Shown one piece after another: positions 16,823 through 24,981 of a stretch of DNA of 64,000 nt. Location: positions 62,001 to 126,000 of the forward strand of contig NZ_JBBPCC010000013.1 of NCBI RefSeq assembly GCF_038070315.1. The letters run 5' to 3'. The notes under the pieces were generated by a model. The model had not been told where the DNA came from and made no database searches. It saw nothing but the letters and a program-made list of their open reading frames with translations. Position 1 is the stretch's first letter. The number at the start of each line of letters is the position of its first letter. The translations under genes were made by a program, and so were the position numbers. Source of the DNA: Paenibacillus_G filicis (GTDB lineage Bacteria; Bacillota; Bacilli; Paenibacillales; NBRC-103111).

Positions 16823-18814
16823 CTAGTTGCGAACCTTCAGCATGCGGACGATGGCCGACACGGCTTCCGCACGGGTGGACATCGCTTGCGGCGCAAATTT
16901 GCCGTCTGGGATATCCCTGGCATTGATAATGCCGCTCTCCTCGGCCTTAGAAACGGCGGACTTCGCCCATTTCGGAATGTCCGCATCGTCGGGGAAGCTG
17001 GTGTGCGGCACATGATTGGCCGTAGAGAGGCCAGAGACACGAATAACCATCGTGATCATTTCCGCGTGGATAATGTTCGCATCGGGCCGGAACGTATCGT
17101 CTTCGTACCCCTCGATAATGCCGAGCTTCATCGCCTGCTCCACGGCTTTCACCGCCCAGGCTCCGATTGTCCCCTTATCTTTGAAGGCGAGCGGCGTTCC
17201 TTCCTCTCCCGGGGGGAGCCCTCTGACGATCATACTGACAAACTCGGCTCGAGTCACGCTCTCTTCGGGCCGAAACGTGCCGTCCGGGTAACCGAAAACG
17301 ATGCCGAGCGTCACCGCTCTGGCGATTTCCGAGCCCAACTTATGCCCTGCAACGTCCGTCAGGCTCACCTCATCCGTATGAGGGGAAGGAGGATGGTTTG
17401 CAGGAGCAGGAGAATGATCGTTTATTGGGGATACAGTCACGACGCATTGTTTGTAGTATCCTCCATCCTCTGAGGTTGCCGTAATCGTAGCCTTGCCTGC
17501 AGCGATGCCCGCTACTTTGCCTGTAACGTCCACTTTGGCAATGCGATCGTCACTGCTCGACCATACGATTTCTTGATAGGAAGCATTGCCCGGGACAATG
17601 ATCGCCTGCAGCGTCTCGATTTGCCCGGCGTCCAATTTGAGCTCGGTTTTATTCAGATTTACACCGTTAACATGTACCATACCGATGGCATACAATTTAT
17701 TGTCGCCAGATCCTATATATACCGCTCCGTCAGGACCGATCACCGCTGTGGCAATGATCTGGCCACCGGTTCTGAACTCCCATTTCTTCGTTCCATCCGT
17801 TTTAATCGCATAGAACTTCGTATCGGCCGATCCAACATAGATGGTGCCGTCTGCGCCGACTGCAGGTGCGGCTATGAGAATACCAGCCGAATCGAATTTC
17901 CACTTCTTCGTTCCGTCGGGCTTGATTGCATAAATACCTGAGCCGCCCGAGCCGACATAGATTGTGCCGTCGGAACCTATTGTTGGCGATGAGTAGGAAT
18001 TGCCTCCAACTAGTTTATTATCCAAGAGATATTCCCATTTCTTCATTCCATCCGGCTTGATCGCATACAGTCTCTCAGCACCTGAAGCCATATAGACAGT
18101 ACCGTCTGTTCCGATCGCCGGCGAGGTCTTCACTTCATTACTTGTTGTAAATTCCCACTTCTTGGTTCCATTCGGATTGATCGCATAGAGCTTCTTATCG
18201 CGGGAACCTACGTAGATGGTGCCGTTAGAATCGATGGCGGGCTTGCCACTCATTCCACCTCCCGATACGAACTCCCATTTCTTCGTTCCGTCAGGTTTGA
18301 GCGCGTAGAGCTTCCCATCCTCGCATTCAACGTAGACAGTACCGTCGTTACCAAAAGCTGCTGTGGAGTATAGGGCATCTCCTGCTTCGAACTTCCATTT
18401 CAGCTTTCCATCAGGAGCGATTGCATACAGATGGACCCCAGATCCGACATATACGGTGTTGTCTGCGCTAACTGCCGGCGAAGAATAGATGGCAGCTTCC
18501 GTTGAGAACTCCCACTTTTTGTTCCCCTTTTTATCGACTGCATAGAGCTTCCCGTCTGTAGATCCAACGTACACAGTGCCGTCTATACTGATTGCGGGCG
18601 AGGAAGAGCTGATCTTCCCACCTGTTTCAAAACTCCATCGCTCCACGCCGTTTGAACTTGGCAGATATAGGTTTATGTTCATGTTCGGATTGGCCTCTAT
18701 TCTTAACTCCGGATTTAACTGAAGATCAAGCGCCCTAGCGGGTTGTAGTGGATGGAGACAAGCCAGCAGCACGGCCGCATAGAAAGCAGCATAAAACAAT
18801 TTTTTAGCAAACAT
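16823..18814 (-). CDS. S-layer-anchored surface protein: PQQ-like beta-propeller, Big2 domain, three SLH domains
   Basis: A 663-residue secreted protein. A signal peptide (LFYAAFYAAVLLACLHP) leads into eight repeats of about 40 residues with the pattern KKWEF..G..DGTVYVGS.DGKLYAI, predicting an eight-bladed PQQ-type propeller (about 45-390). A Big2 immunoglobulin-like domain follows (VNLNKTELKLDAGQ, ATITATSEDGG; about 395-480). Three SLH motifs end the protein (GIVFGYPDGTFRPEESVTR, GIIEGYEDDTFRPDANI, GKFAPQAMSTRAEAV), which bind the secondary cell-wall polymer. No catalytic residues are evident, so an adhesion or ligand-binding role is likely. GAAAGGGG 7 nt before the ATG at 18814 decides the start. 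Divergent from a stalk protein gene across a palindrome-rich region. Confidence 0.87.
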   Translation of the reverse strand: MFAKKLFYAAFYAAVLLACLHPLQPARALDLQLNPELRIEANPNMNINLYLPSSNGVERWSFETGGKISSSSPAISIDGTVYVGSTDGKLYAVDKKGNKKWEFSTEAAIYSSPAVSADNTVYVGSGVHLYAIAPDGKLKWKFEAGDALYSTAAFGNDGTVYVECEDGKLYALKPDGTKKWEFVSGGGMSGKPAIDSNGTIYVGSRDKKLYAINPNGTKKWEFTTSNEVKTSPAIGTDGTVYMASGAERLYAIKPDGMKKWEYLLDNKLVGGNSYSSPTIGSDGTIYVGSGGSGIYAIKPDGTKKWKFDSAGILIAAPAVGADGTIYVGSADTKFYAIKTDGTKKWEFRTGGQIIATAVIGPDGAVYIGSGDNKLYAIGMVHVNGVNLNKTELKLDAGQIETLQAIIVPGNASYQEIVWSSSDDRIAKVDVTGKVAGIAAGKATITATSEDGGYYKQCVVTVSPINDHSPAPANHPPSPHTDEVSLTDVAGHKLGSEIARAVTLGIVFGYPDGTFRPEESVTRAEFVSMIVRGLPPGEEGTPLAFKDKGTIGAWAVKAVEQAMKLGIIEGYEDDTFRPDANIIHAEMITMVIRVSGLSTANHVPHTSFPDDADIPKWAKSAVSKAEESGIINARDIPDGKFAPQAMSTRAEAVSAIVRMLKVRN

Positions 18815-18886
18815 ATGGAGGCCCCTTTCGGTAGAAACAGGATTCTTCAATACTTGACTTGCACCTTTGGACTATTCTAATGAAGT

Positions 18887-18945
18887 AAGCGCTTCAAAAG
18901 CGCTTCCCTTGCTATTGCCCATTTTGAAACGCTTTTGAAGCGCTT
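18887..18945. promoter_or_regulatory. Cluster of four LacI-family-like operator motifs forming a 16-bp inverted repeat
   Basis: AAGCGCTTCAAAAGCG (18887-18902) is exactly repeated in inverted orientation as CGCTTTTGAAGCGCTT (18930-18945), 27 nt apart. Each arm holds AAGCGCTT, itself a perfect 8-bp palindrome. Related AAAGCGCTTC and GAAACGCTTT cores lie in between. Cores with a central CG pair flanked by A/T are typical of LacI/PurR-family operators, but the full CcpA cre pattern is not met. The site lies between the divergent SLH/PQQ and stalk genes, so a dimeric or tetrameric regulator could act on both. The arms could also form a cruciform or RNA hairpin. Confidence 0.6.
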
Positions 18946-19000
18946 ATGCTGATATGCTTTTTCATAATGTATCCATCAAAACCTTGGAGGAAGATCATTG

Positions 19001-19735
19001 ATGAAGAAGACACGCGTTATTCTATTGCTCGTCATCACCGCCATGCTCTCGCTTTCGGCCGGAGCGTACGCCGCCAGCAATCTTTCCGAGATCAAAGCAT
19101 ACCTCAACTCAGGGATCAAATTCCGCCTGGACGGCAAACCTTGGCTCCCTCTCGATGATAATGGCAAGCAAGTGCTTCCGATCACGTATGACGGAACGAC
19201 CTATTTGCCTCTTCGGGTAGTTGCCAACGCCTTTGACATTCCGATCACATGGGAAGCCTCCACGCAAACCATCGGCATGCGTGAGAGCAGCAACCTTACG
19301 TTGTATTCCAAGGAGGTGAAAGTGGATAATTGGAGCGAGAAGTTTTACGATGTGATTGACAAAAAACAACTTGTTTTCGGCAATCATCAGTATGCTGGGG
19401 CCTATGCCTTTACGGCGGAAAACGTGGGGTTGGGTTGGTATGACGGATCGCCTAACCTGAAATTTAACTTTGGAACAAAATACAATACTTTGCATTTGAT
19501 CCTGTACTCCCCCTCGTCGATGAAGATCAGGGTGCTGAACGGCAGCAATCAGCAATTGACGGATGACATCAGTCTCGAGGCTGATCAGGTTACGGAGCTG
19601 GATGTAGATCTGCAAGGCAGCCAATATGTAGTTCTATCGGCTTACGATGCCGTTATTCAATCTGAAAAACCTCTTCTCTATGTTTTGAAAGACAGCTATG
19701 TTAAGACAGCAGCCATTACGGATTCTCGGAAATAA
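19001..19735 (+). CDS. Secreted stalk-domain protein (copper amine oxidase N-terminal-like)
   Basis: A 244-residue protein with a signal peptide (VILLLVITAMLSLSAGAYA, cleavage near AYAAS). One stalk-like domain follows (FRLDGKPWLPLDDNGKQVLP, TTYLPLRVVANAFDIPITWE), and then a beta-rich C-terminal half of no recognised family. Stalk domains are abundant in Paenibacillus surface proteins; a catalytic function is not implied. GGAGG stands 10 nt before the ATG at 19001, and a TTG directly in front (18998, 7 nt) is an alternative start. It is one of very few plus-strand genes here and diverges from the SLH/PQQ gene. Confidence 0.75.
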   Translation: MKKTRVILLLVITAMLSLSAGAYAASNLSEIKAYLNSGIKFRLDGKPWLPLDDNGKQVLPITYDGTTYLPLRVVANAFDIPITWEASTQTIGMRESSNLTLYSKEVKVDNWSEKFYDVIDKKQLVFGNHQYAGAYAFTAENVGLGWYDGSPNLKFNFGTKYNTLHLILYSPSSMKIRVLNGSNQQLTDDISLEADQVTELDVDLQGSQYVVLSAYDAVIQSEKPLLYVLKDSYVKTAAITDSRK

Positions 19736-19843
19736 ATCTGAAGGATAACCATTCCGTTTCAGTTATTCTACTAGCAACGTTAACAGTGAACAGCACCCCA
19801 CATGACTTGAGTGTCGTCACTGTAATTTAAGCCGTAAGAAGAG

Positions 19844-19893
19844 CGGTGGCGGTAAACTTTTAGTGAATGTTTACCGAGCCATCCGCTTTAACT
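19844..19893. terminator. Imperfect hairpin downstream of the stalk gene
   Basis: CGGTAAAC and GTTTACCG pair around an 11-nt loop. The stem extends with bulges (AGCGG.TGGC with GCCA.CCGCT). No strong T run follows on either strand, so it may be a weak bidirectional terminator between the convergent stalk and hydrolase genes. Confidence 0.4.
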
Positions 19894-19933
19894 TCAATCG
19901 AACTATACTTTCACCTGTCGATCTGACTGCTCC

Positions 19934-20977
19934 TCAGAATTTAAGCTGACTCCATGTTTTTTTCAACCACTCAGCAAATAACTCTTCCTCCTCAAACTGA
20001 GGATAATGAGCGGATTTTTCGAAAATAACAAACTCCTTCTTCGGCGCTTGCAGTACTTCAAAGTATTCTTTTGCCGCGTTTACAGATGTCATATAATCAT
20101 ATTGTCCCATTACAAAATAAACGGGTATATCTACTTTCTCGACAATGCTTGTCATATTATTTTTCGACTCTTCCTCCAACAAAATTTCTTGCGATAATGA
20201 AACTCCTATTAAATAGCGAATGACATCGAGCAAATTATACTCCGGATTGAAGAGAAACCCTGTGTAATAATCCCTATTATCATCAATTAATCTAGCTGCT
20301 CCGCCATATTTTCGAACCATATCTCTTGGAGTAAGTTGCTCCCCTTTTTCTATTGGACCTCGAAGCTGTTCTAATCGTTCTGCATCCTTTAAGTTATCGG
20401 CTAATTTTGCTTGTTCAATAGAATAATTCAAGCTATCCAATTCGCTTTTCCCATGATCGGCAACCTGCCCGATTCCAACATAAGCAACGAATTTTTCAGG
20501 TGCTTTTGCGGCGGCTTTCATCCCAATATATGTGCCAAAAGAATGGCCTATCAGCAACACTTTTTCTTGTCCAAATTCCTTTTCAACATAATCTGTTAAT
20601 GCCAACAAATCATCTACGAGCAAGTCTGACGATAATGTAGAGTAATCCTCAAAAAAGTGATACGACTTCCCGCTTCCGCGTTGATCATAGTGTACGATTG
20701 TATAGTTTTTTTCAAGCAAATCTTGATATTTCCGCACATAAGGAATTTCAGAACAGCCAGGACCGCCATGCACAAAGATTACTATCGGATTGCGTCGGTC
20801 CGCTCCCCTAATCATAACTTCATGATCAGTGCCATTAATCTTGATCTGTTTTAAAGAACTTATGCTATTATCTCCTTCAATTCGAGGTGTCCCTGTTGGA
20901 AAAACCAATCCGATTGCAAGAAGCAAAACAATAATAAATATACTTATTTTTGTTATCTTTATGTATTTTCTTTTCAA
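19934..20977 (-). CDS. Membrane-anchored alpha/beta hydrolase, proline iminopeptidase-like (S33 type)
   Basis: A protein of 347 residues. An N-terminal signal anchor (ISIFIIVLLLAIGLVF) is followed by an alpha/beta hydrolase. FVHGGPGCSE near residue 70 is the HGGPG oxyanion loop of prolyl iminopeptidases, YDQRGSGKS follows, LIGHSFGTYIG near 144 holds the nucleophile serine, and SAHYPQFEE near the end holds the histidine. MGQYDYMT probably supplies the acid. Substrate unknown. The start is TTG at 20977, with GGAG 7 nt upstream. The gene is clearly richer in A and T than its neighbours and probably was acquired separately. Its start overlaps the stop of a short frame (20974-21180). Confidence 0.82.
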   Translation of the reverse strand: MKRKYIKITKISIFIIVLLLAIGLVFPTGTPRIEGDNSISSLKQIKINGTDHEVMIRGADRRNPIVIFVHGGPGCSEIPYVRKYQDLLEKNYTIVHYDQRGSGKSYHFFEDYSTLSSDLLVDDLLALTDYVEKEFGQEKVLLIGHSFGTYIGMKAAAKAPEKFVAYVGIGQVADHGKSELDSLNYSIEQAKLADNLKDAERLEQLRGPIEKGEQLTPRDMVRKYGGAARLIDDNRDYYTGFLFNPEYNLLDVIRYLIGVSLSQEILLEEESKNNMTSIVEKVDIPVYFVMGQYDYMTSVNAAKEYFEVLQAPKKEFVIFEKSAHYPQFEEEELFAEWLKKTWSQLKF

Positions 20978-21180
20978 TTGACGGCTCCTTCATATATAGA
21001 TAAGATGACGCAGCCGATATTCCAAGTAACTGTCGCCCATGTACTGACCGCATATTGTTTCCAGCAGATAGGAATCAAAATAATGCTCATCGCAGGCGCT
21101 ATCCTTCCAATTGCAATATAAAACCTAAGTATACACCATCCTTTCAACCCATGTATTTGAGCAAATCTGTCACATCTCAT
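20974..21180 (-). CDS. Short hydrophobic open frame coupled to the hydrolase gene, possibly a remnant
   Basis: A 68-codon frame whose last residues (YEGAVN) encode the ribosome site of the hydrolase and whose TGA overlaps the hydrolase TTG. The second half (MSIILIPICWKQYAVSTWAT, VTWNIGCVILSIYE) could span the membrane, but the first half is not convincing. Only a poorly spaced AAGGA precedes an internal ATG. The overlap suggests a once-coupled membrane protein gene whose front has been lost. Not recognised as a family. Confidence 0.3.
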   Translation of the reverse strand: MRCDRFAQIHGLKGWCILRFYIAIGRIAPAMSIILIPICWKQYAVSTWATVTWNIGCVILSIYEGAVN

Positions 21181-21793
21181 CTACTCTTTGCGAATCATCA
21201 ATATTAAGCACCCCACATGTGACGAATGCCTCGACAGTCTAAGCTCCAACCTGCTGATTCAGCATTGCCGCTTCGACACTTAGCTCGACTCTCTGCTTTA
21301 GCACTATTTGTGATACGGTCCACCGCGCTGTCTGTAACGGCAAGTTTAAAGGCTATCCTTTCTCAGGCGGCCTCTTTTTGATCTCGCGATCTCGAAAGTC
21401 TAATCAGCCGAGCCAAAGCTAGCTGCTAGCTGCCTCTCCGCTCTTTTCACCTGGGCCCGATTCATCGAACCTCACGATAGAGCTCCATTTCCCGCACCTC
21501 ACGATTATTTCCCAGGCAAGCGCATAAATCGCTGCAGATTGACAAATTTCTCGCCATCTCCTGGGCCTAGTATTCGTCATATCCGCCAGCCACATTGCCC
21601 TCTATCATGTCAACAGAGGCTCCCTATCAAGCCCGCGGAGCCACAGTTGCTCCTTTTCAGTAGTGTTTCACTTTATATTCCATATCTTTGACTCTCTTCT
21701 TCGCATCGTCAATAAACCCGCTCAGCCTCGGAAGGCATGGAGCGGGCGGAATGATAGCTAATATAAAGATCAAAGGAGCCCGTGGACTCCGTA
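21181..21793. other. Gene-free 613-bp stretch, probably degenerate
   Basis: Both strands were read: frames are short and no ribosome site, RNA motif, terminator or transposase text was recognised. It lies between the AT-rich hydrolase unit and the isomerase gene and may be decayed coding DNA. A 13-nt word, AGCACCCCACATG, occurs here (21207-21219) and on the other side of the hydrolase (19792-19804). Confidence 0.5.
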
Positions 21794-22663
21794 TTAAACG
21801 GATGCCTCCGCCCACAGCCGGCGTGCATTGTCGAGGGCGATACGCACGCCTTGGCGCGGATCTTCCATGCCTTCGAACTCCAGAGACAAGTACCCGTCAT
21901 AGCCGGAGCTTTTGAGCACCGAAATAACTGCCGGCGTGTCGATATCCCCTTGTCCGAAGATAGCTCCGCGCAGATAGGCGCCATGGCTCGAGCGGAACCA
22001 GCCTTCACCCGGGTTGCGGGTGGACGGACGGCGGTAGAAGTCTTTCAGATGCACCATCGAGGCATAAGAAATATTGTTCATGACGGCGCTCACCGGATCC
22101 TCATCTACGCATAGGAAGTTGCCGATATCTAGGGTCGTTCTGAAGTTCGGACGGTCGACCTCAATGACCAGGCGGCGGACACGCTCGCTGTTCTGCAGAT
22201 AGAATCCGTGATTCTCTAGACTCGTCGTAACGCCGAGCGTAGCCGCATGATCAGCAATTCGGCGACAAGCTTCCACCAGCCGTGGCAGATCCGCTTCGAA
22301 GTTTTCGAGCGTCGTTTCGGGAATCGGGCGGGAAGCGACATCATGACGCATCCGGGTGGCGCCTAGACGGTGTGCGATGTCTACGTGCTTGATCGTCTTC
22401 GCGATTTCCTGCTCGTATTCTTCTTCCGTATCCTTGACGAAATTGGCGCCGATGCAGTATCCGGAAATTTCAATGCCTACCTCTTCGGCCGTCCGGCGGA
22501 TGTCATCGATCAGCTCCGGGCTGTCCAGAAGGTTGAAGCTGATCGGGACGATTTCGACATGCTCCCCGCCATGCTCGGCCACCCAGCGGATCGCATCTGT
22601 CAGCGACAATTCATTGGTATTCAATAACCGGTGCAGGCTGTATGTACTGAGACCCAATTTCAT
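21794..22663 (-). CDS. Sugar phosphate isomerase/epimerase-like TIM-barrel protein
   Basis: A protein of 289 residues of the xylose isomerase-like TIM-barrel superfamily (AP endonuclease 2-like fold). It starts MKLGLSTYSLHRLL. Probable metal ligands lie in GGEHVEIVPISFN, TSLENHGFY, TLDIGNF, MVHLKDFY and GYLSLEFEGMED. Members act as inositol-catabolism isomerases, sugar epimerases or dehydratases, and the substrate cannot be assigned. GGGAGG lies 9 nt before the ATG. It stands alone; a LacI-type palindrome about 140 bp upstream may regulate it, which would suit a carbohydrate enzyme. Confidence 0.8.
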   Translation of the reverse strand: MKLGLSTYSLHRLLNTNELSLTDAIRWVAEHGGEHVEIVPISFNLLDSPELIDDIRRTAEEVGIEISGYCIGANFVKDTEEEYEQEIAKTIKHVDIAHRLGATRMRHDVASRPIPETTLENFEADLPRLVEACRRIADHAATLGVTTSLENHGFYLQNSERVRRLVIEVDRPNFRTTLDIGNFLCVDEDPVSAVMNNISYASMVHLKDFYRRPSTRNPGEGWFRSSHGAYLRGAIFGQGDIDTPAVISVLKSSGYDGYLSLEFEGMEDPRQGVRIALDNARRLWAEASV

Positions 22664-23021
22664 GATATGTTTCCTCCCTATCGGTTCCTTCGATTGTCAT
22701 TCCTTGTTCATAGTGCAGCAGAGATCCAGACATGCCCCCGAATAGCTGCTCCGAACTTTCGATGTTTCCCTGTGTTCGTGTCCGTCACCTCGCCAGGACA
22801 ACTGAAACGTTTCAATGATGCAAGCAAGGCTGGTATGATCTCTGCTGGGTCGATCAGGAAAAACTCCATCTGAAAATGAAGCACCGGCATACTAACGTTC
22901 GAGCAAGGCAAGCCAAGAGTGAGTTTTGCCAATCCATACCTGAATGCTACCCGACGAAACGGTCTGATCAACTTCTGTGACAGTCCGTTCCGCATATTCT
23001 GTATTCGGGCGGGGCCCATGC
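22664..23021. other. Intergenic stretch of 358 bp upstream of the isomerase
   Basis: It holds the ribosome site of the isomerase gene and a 12-bp palindrome at 22803-22814. A 103-codon minus-strand frame (22708-23019) has no ribosome site and no recognisable domain and is not called. No clear terminator for the sdaA unit was found here. Confidence 0.5.
22803..22814. promoter_or_regulatory. LacI-family-like palindrome TGAAACGTTTCA
   Basis: A perfect 12-bp palindrome with a central CG, as in LacI/GalR operators. It is two bases shorter than the CcpA cre consensus, so a pathway-specific LacI-type regulator is the better guess. It lies about 140 bp upstream of the isomerase start. Confidence 0.45.
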
Positions 23022-23959
23022 CTAATTCTCCTCAGGAACAGGAACAACAATTCCCCAATCTGAGGTCTGGGATGCTTCATCTTGCTCTCCTGGCTGCCCG
23101 GGAGCCTCTCCTGCAGGTTGGAGAGATAGCCCTCCCCGCTGATAGAGCTCCTGCATCAGTCTCTGACCTGTCTTCGTCCCGGCCAAGCCCCCCTTGGCTG
23201 TCTCGCGGTGCTTCTCCGGCATGGATGAACCGACCTCGTACATTACCTGAATCACTTCGTCGGAAGGAATCACGCTGCGAACCCCTGCCAAAGCCATGTC
23301 CGCTGCTGCCAGCGCATTGACTGCACCAAAGCCGTTGCGGACGATGCAGGGCACCTCGACAAGCCCTGCTACAGGATCGCAGATCAGACCGAGCGTGTTT
23401 TTGAGCGCCAGCCCCACGGCATGGACAGCTTGCTCAGGATTCCCTCCGCGCAGCTCCGTAACCGCTCCGCCCCCGAGACAAAGGAGCGGTTGGCAATGAC
23501 ATAGCCTATAGCGCCCGCAGCGAACAAGCCGTAGACGAGATGCTCGTCATCCCAGCCGAACCGCTCCTGTGCGCTGATGAACACACCAGGAATAATCCCG
23601 CAGGAGCCAGCCGTCGGCGTAGCTATGATGCGCCCCATAGAGGCGTTGACCTCTGATACGGCAAGTGCATAGGCCATAGCCCGGCACGCCTCTTCCCCGA
23701 GCAGGGGTACGTTGCCAGCAGCATAAGCCGTTACGCGCTGGGCATCCAATCCGGTCATGCCGCTGCGGGACCGTGTGTTCTCCGTCAGCCCTTTGCGGAC
23801 CGCTTCCTTCATCACGCCGTAATAGCCGGACATCTTGGCAAACTCCTCGTCCCGGCTGCGCCCGCTTTCCTGAGCCTGATCGTCCAGCATCAATACCCCG
23901 ATAGCCTTCTTTTCCAGCATACAACGTTCGGCCAATTCCCGCAAGGAATGAACCATCAT
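23022..23959 (-). pseudogene. sdaAA: L-serine dehydratase alpha subunit, inactivated by a small frame-changing deletion
   Basis: The first part (23959 to about 23465) reads as normal SdaAA: GVMLDDQ-like N-terminus, SRSGMTGLDAQRV, PTAGSCGIIPGVFIS, AIGYVIANRSFVSGA. The rest (about 23467 to 23022) continues in another frame: AVTELRGGNPEQAVHAVGLA, LKNTLGLICDPVAGLVEVPC and so on to the C-terminus. In the family, about 16 residues containing GGCQAEVGSA lie between these blocks; they are absent here. The deletion, roughly 50 nt, removes a conserved cysteine expected to bind the [4Fe-4S] cluster and shifts the frame. The enzyme converts L-serine to pyruvate and ammonia. Its ATG overlaps the sdaAB stop. 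A frame-only sequencing error would not remove the motif, so a real mutation is likely. Confidence 0.82.
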
Positions 23960-24642
23960 AAGAGCTTCCCCTCCGCTTCCTTCAAGTCGATGGCCACCAC
24001 CCGCTTCACATGCGGCACCTCCGCGATCCGGCTCATGATATCTGCCCCAAAGAGCTGATCCGCTTCGATCACAGTCATCGCCCGGCCCGTACGCGAGGTG
24101 CGATCTACGTCCATATATCCGATATTCATCTCGGCCTCCTTGAACATACGGGTGATGTCCGCCAGCACGCCGGGATAGTCCTCATGATAGATCAGCAGGG
24201 TCGGGTACTCTCCTGAAAAGGTGACGTCATGCCCGTCAACCTCCTGAATCTCGATATTGCCTCCACCGATGGAGATTCCCCGTAGAGAGGCAGACCTTGC
24301 TCCAGCCGATAGCTGCAAGTCCACCGTATTCGGATGGGCTATGCGTCCGGCCCCTGTCCGGATCGACAGTCTCAGTCCGCAGCGTTCGGCTTCTGCCAGC
24401 GCCCCTGGTATCCGCAGGTCGTCCGTGGCAAAGCCCAGCAGGCCTCCGACAATCGCCAGATCGGTTCCATGCCCGCGGTAAGTGTCAGCGAACGAGCCGT
24501 AGAATATAATCTCAGCGTTAGCCGGCTGGCAGCCCAGCAGCTTCCGGCCTACGAGACCGATCCGTACGGCGGCAGCCGTATGCGAGCTGGACGGGCCGAT
24601 CATCACAGGTCCGATAATGGAGAAGACATCCTTGAATCGCAT
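23956..24642 (-). CDS. sdaAB: L-serine dehydratase beta subunit
   Basis: A 228-residue intact protein. MRFKDVFSIIGPVMIGPSSS HTA opens the SDH beta domain. DTYRGHGTDLAIVGG and NTVDLQL follow, and an ACT domain ends the protein (TLLIYHEDYPGVLADITRMF). The frame is open to 24762, but GGAGG 9 nt before the ATG at 24642 and the family N-terminus decide the start. It overlaps sdaAA by 4 nt (ATGA). With the alpha subunit broken, this subunit probably has no partner unless a second sdaAA exists elsewhere. Confidence 0.9.
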   Translation of the reverse strand: MRFKDVFSIIGPVMIGPSSSHTAAAVRIGLVGRKLLGCQPANAEIIFYGSFADTYRGHGTDLAIVGGLLGFATDDLRIPGALAEAERCGLRLSIRTGAGRIAHPNTVDLQLSAGARSASLRGISIGGGNIEIQEVDGHDVTFSGEYPTLLIYHEDYPGVLADITRMFKEAEMNIGYMDVDRTSRTGRAMTVIEADQLFGADIMSRIAEVPHVKRVVAIDLKEAEGKLL

Positions 24643-24981
24643 CCGCTTACACCTCCAACCCTTGCTTCCGCTCGTTTGCACTCTACCCGTTACCGTTCCA
24701 GACGGGATAGGTTCTTTTGCCTTGCAGCACCAGCAGATGACCAGTTGATCTCCCATCCGCATAGTGATCAGTATGTAATAAGCACGGATCGGGTGCTTGA
24801 GCTCCTACTTGCATAGGATAACCAAACAGATCGCTGAGCTTGCCTAATGCGCTCAATAAAGTAACCCGAAGCAGGCTTATTGACATTGGCCGCTTCATCC
24901 GGTGAAATAAGTGCTGCTGTTATGCCAAAAAGCACCACAGATACATCTCTGTACCCGCGGCGCTTTTCAGCCGTAACTCTC
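24643..24981. other. Intergenic stretch of 339 bp, no supported gene
   Basis: It contains the sdaAB ribosome site. A 71-codon minus-strand frame (24683-24898) looks mildly protein-like but has no ribosome site and no recognised domain. A weak hairpin near 24913-24937 could end the HPr-like transcript. Nothing else was seen. Confidence 0.45.

Noticed and set aside
18887..18945. CcpA cre sites
   Set aside because: The cores contain AARCGYTT but lack the outer TG/CA positions of the cre consensus; described instead as LacI-like operators of unknown owner.
19792..21219. Attachment-site duplication or transposon ends around the hydrolase
   Set aside because: Only a 13-nt direct word, no inverted ends, integrase or transposase; kept as a low-interest observation.
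22708..23019. 103-codon minus-strand frame upstream of the isomerase
   Set aside because: No ribosome site or family resemblance; probably chance in GC-rich DNA.
24683..24898. 71-codon minus-strand frame between sdaAB and the HPr-like gene
   Set aside because: No ribosome site, no recognisable domain and atypical composition; left as unassigned.
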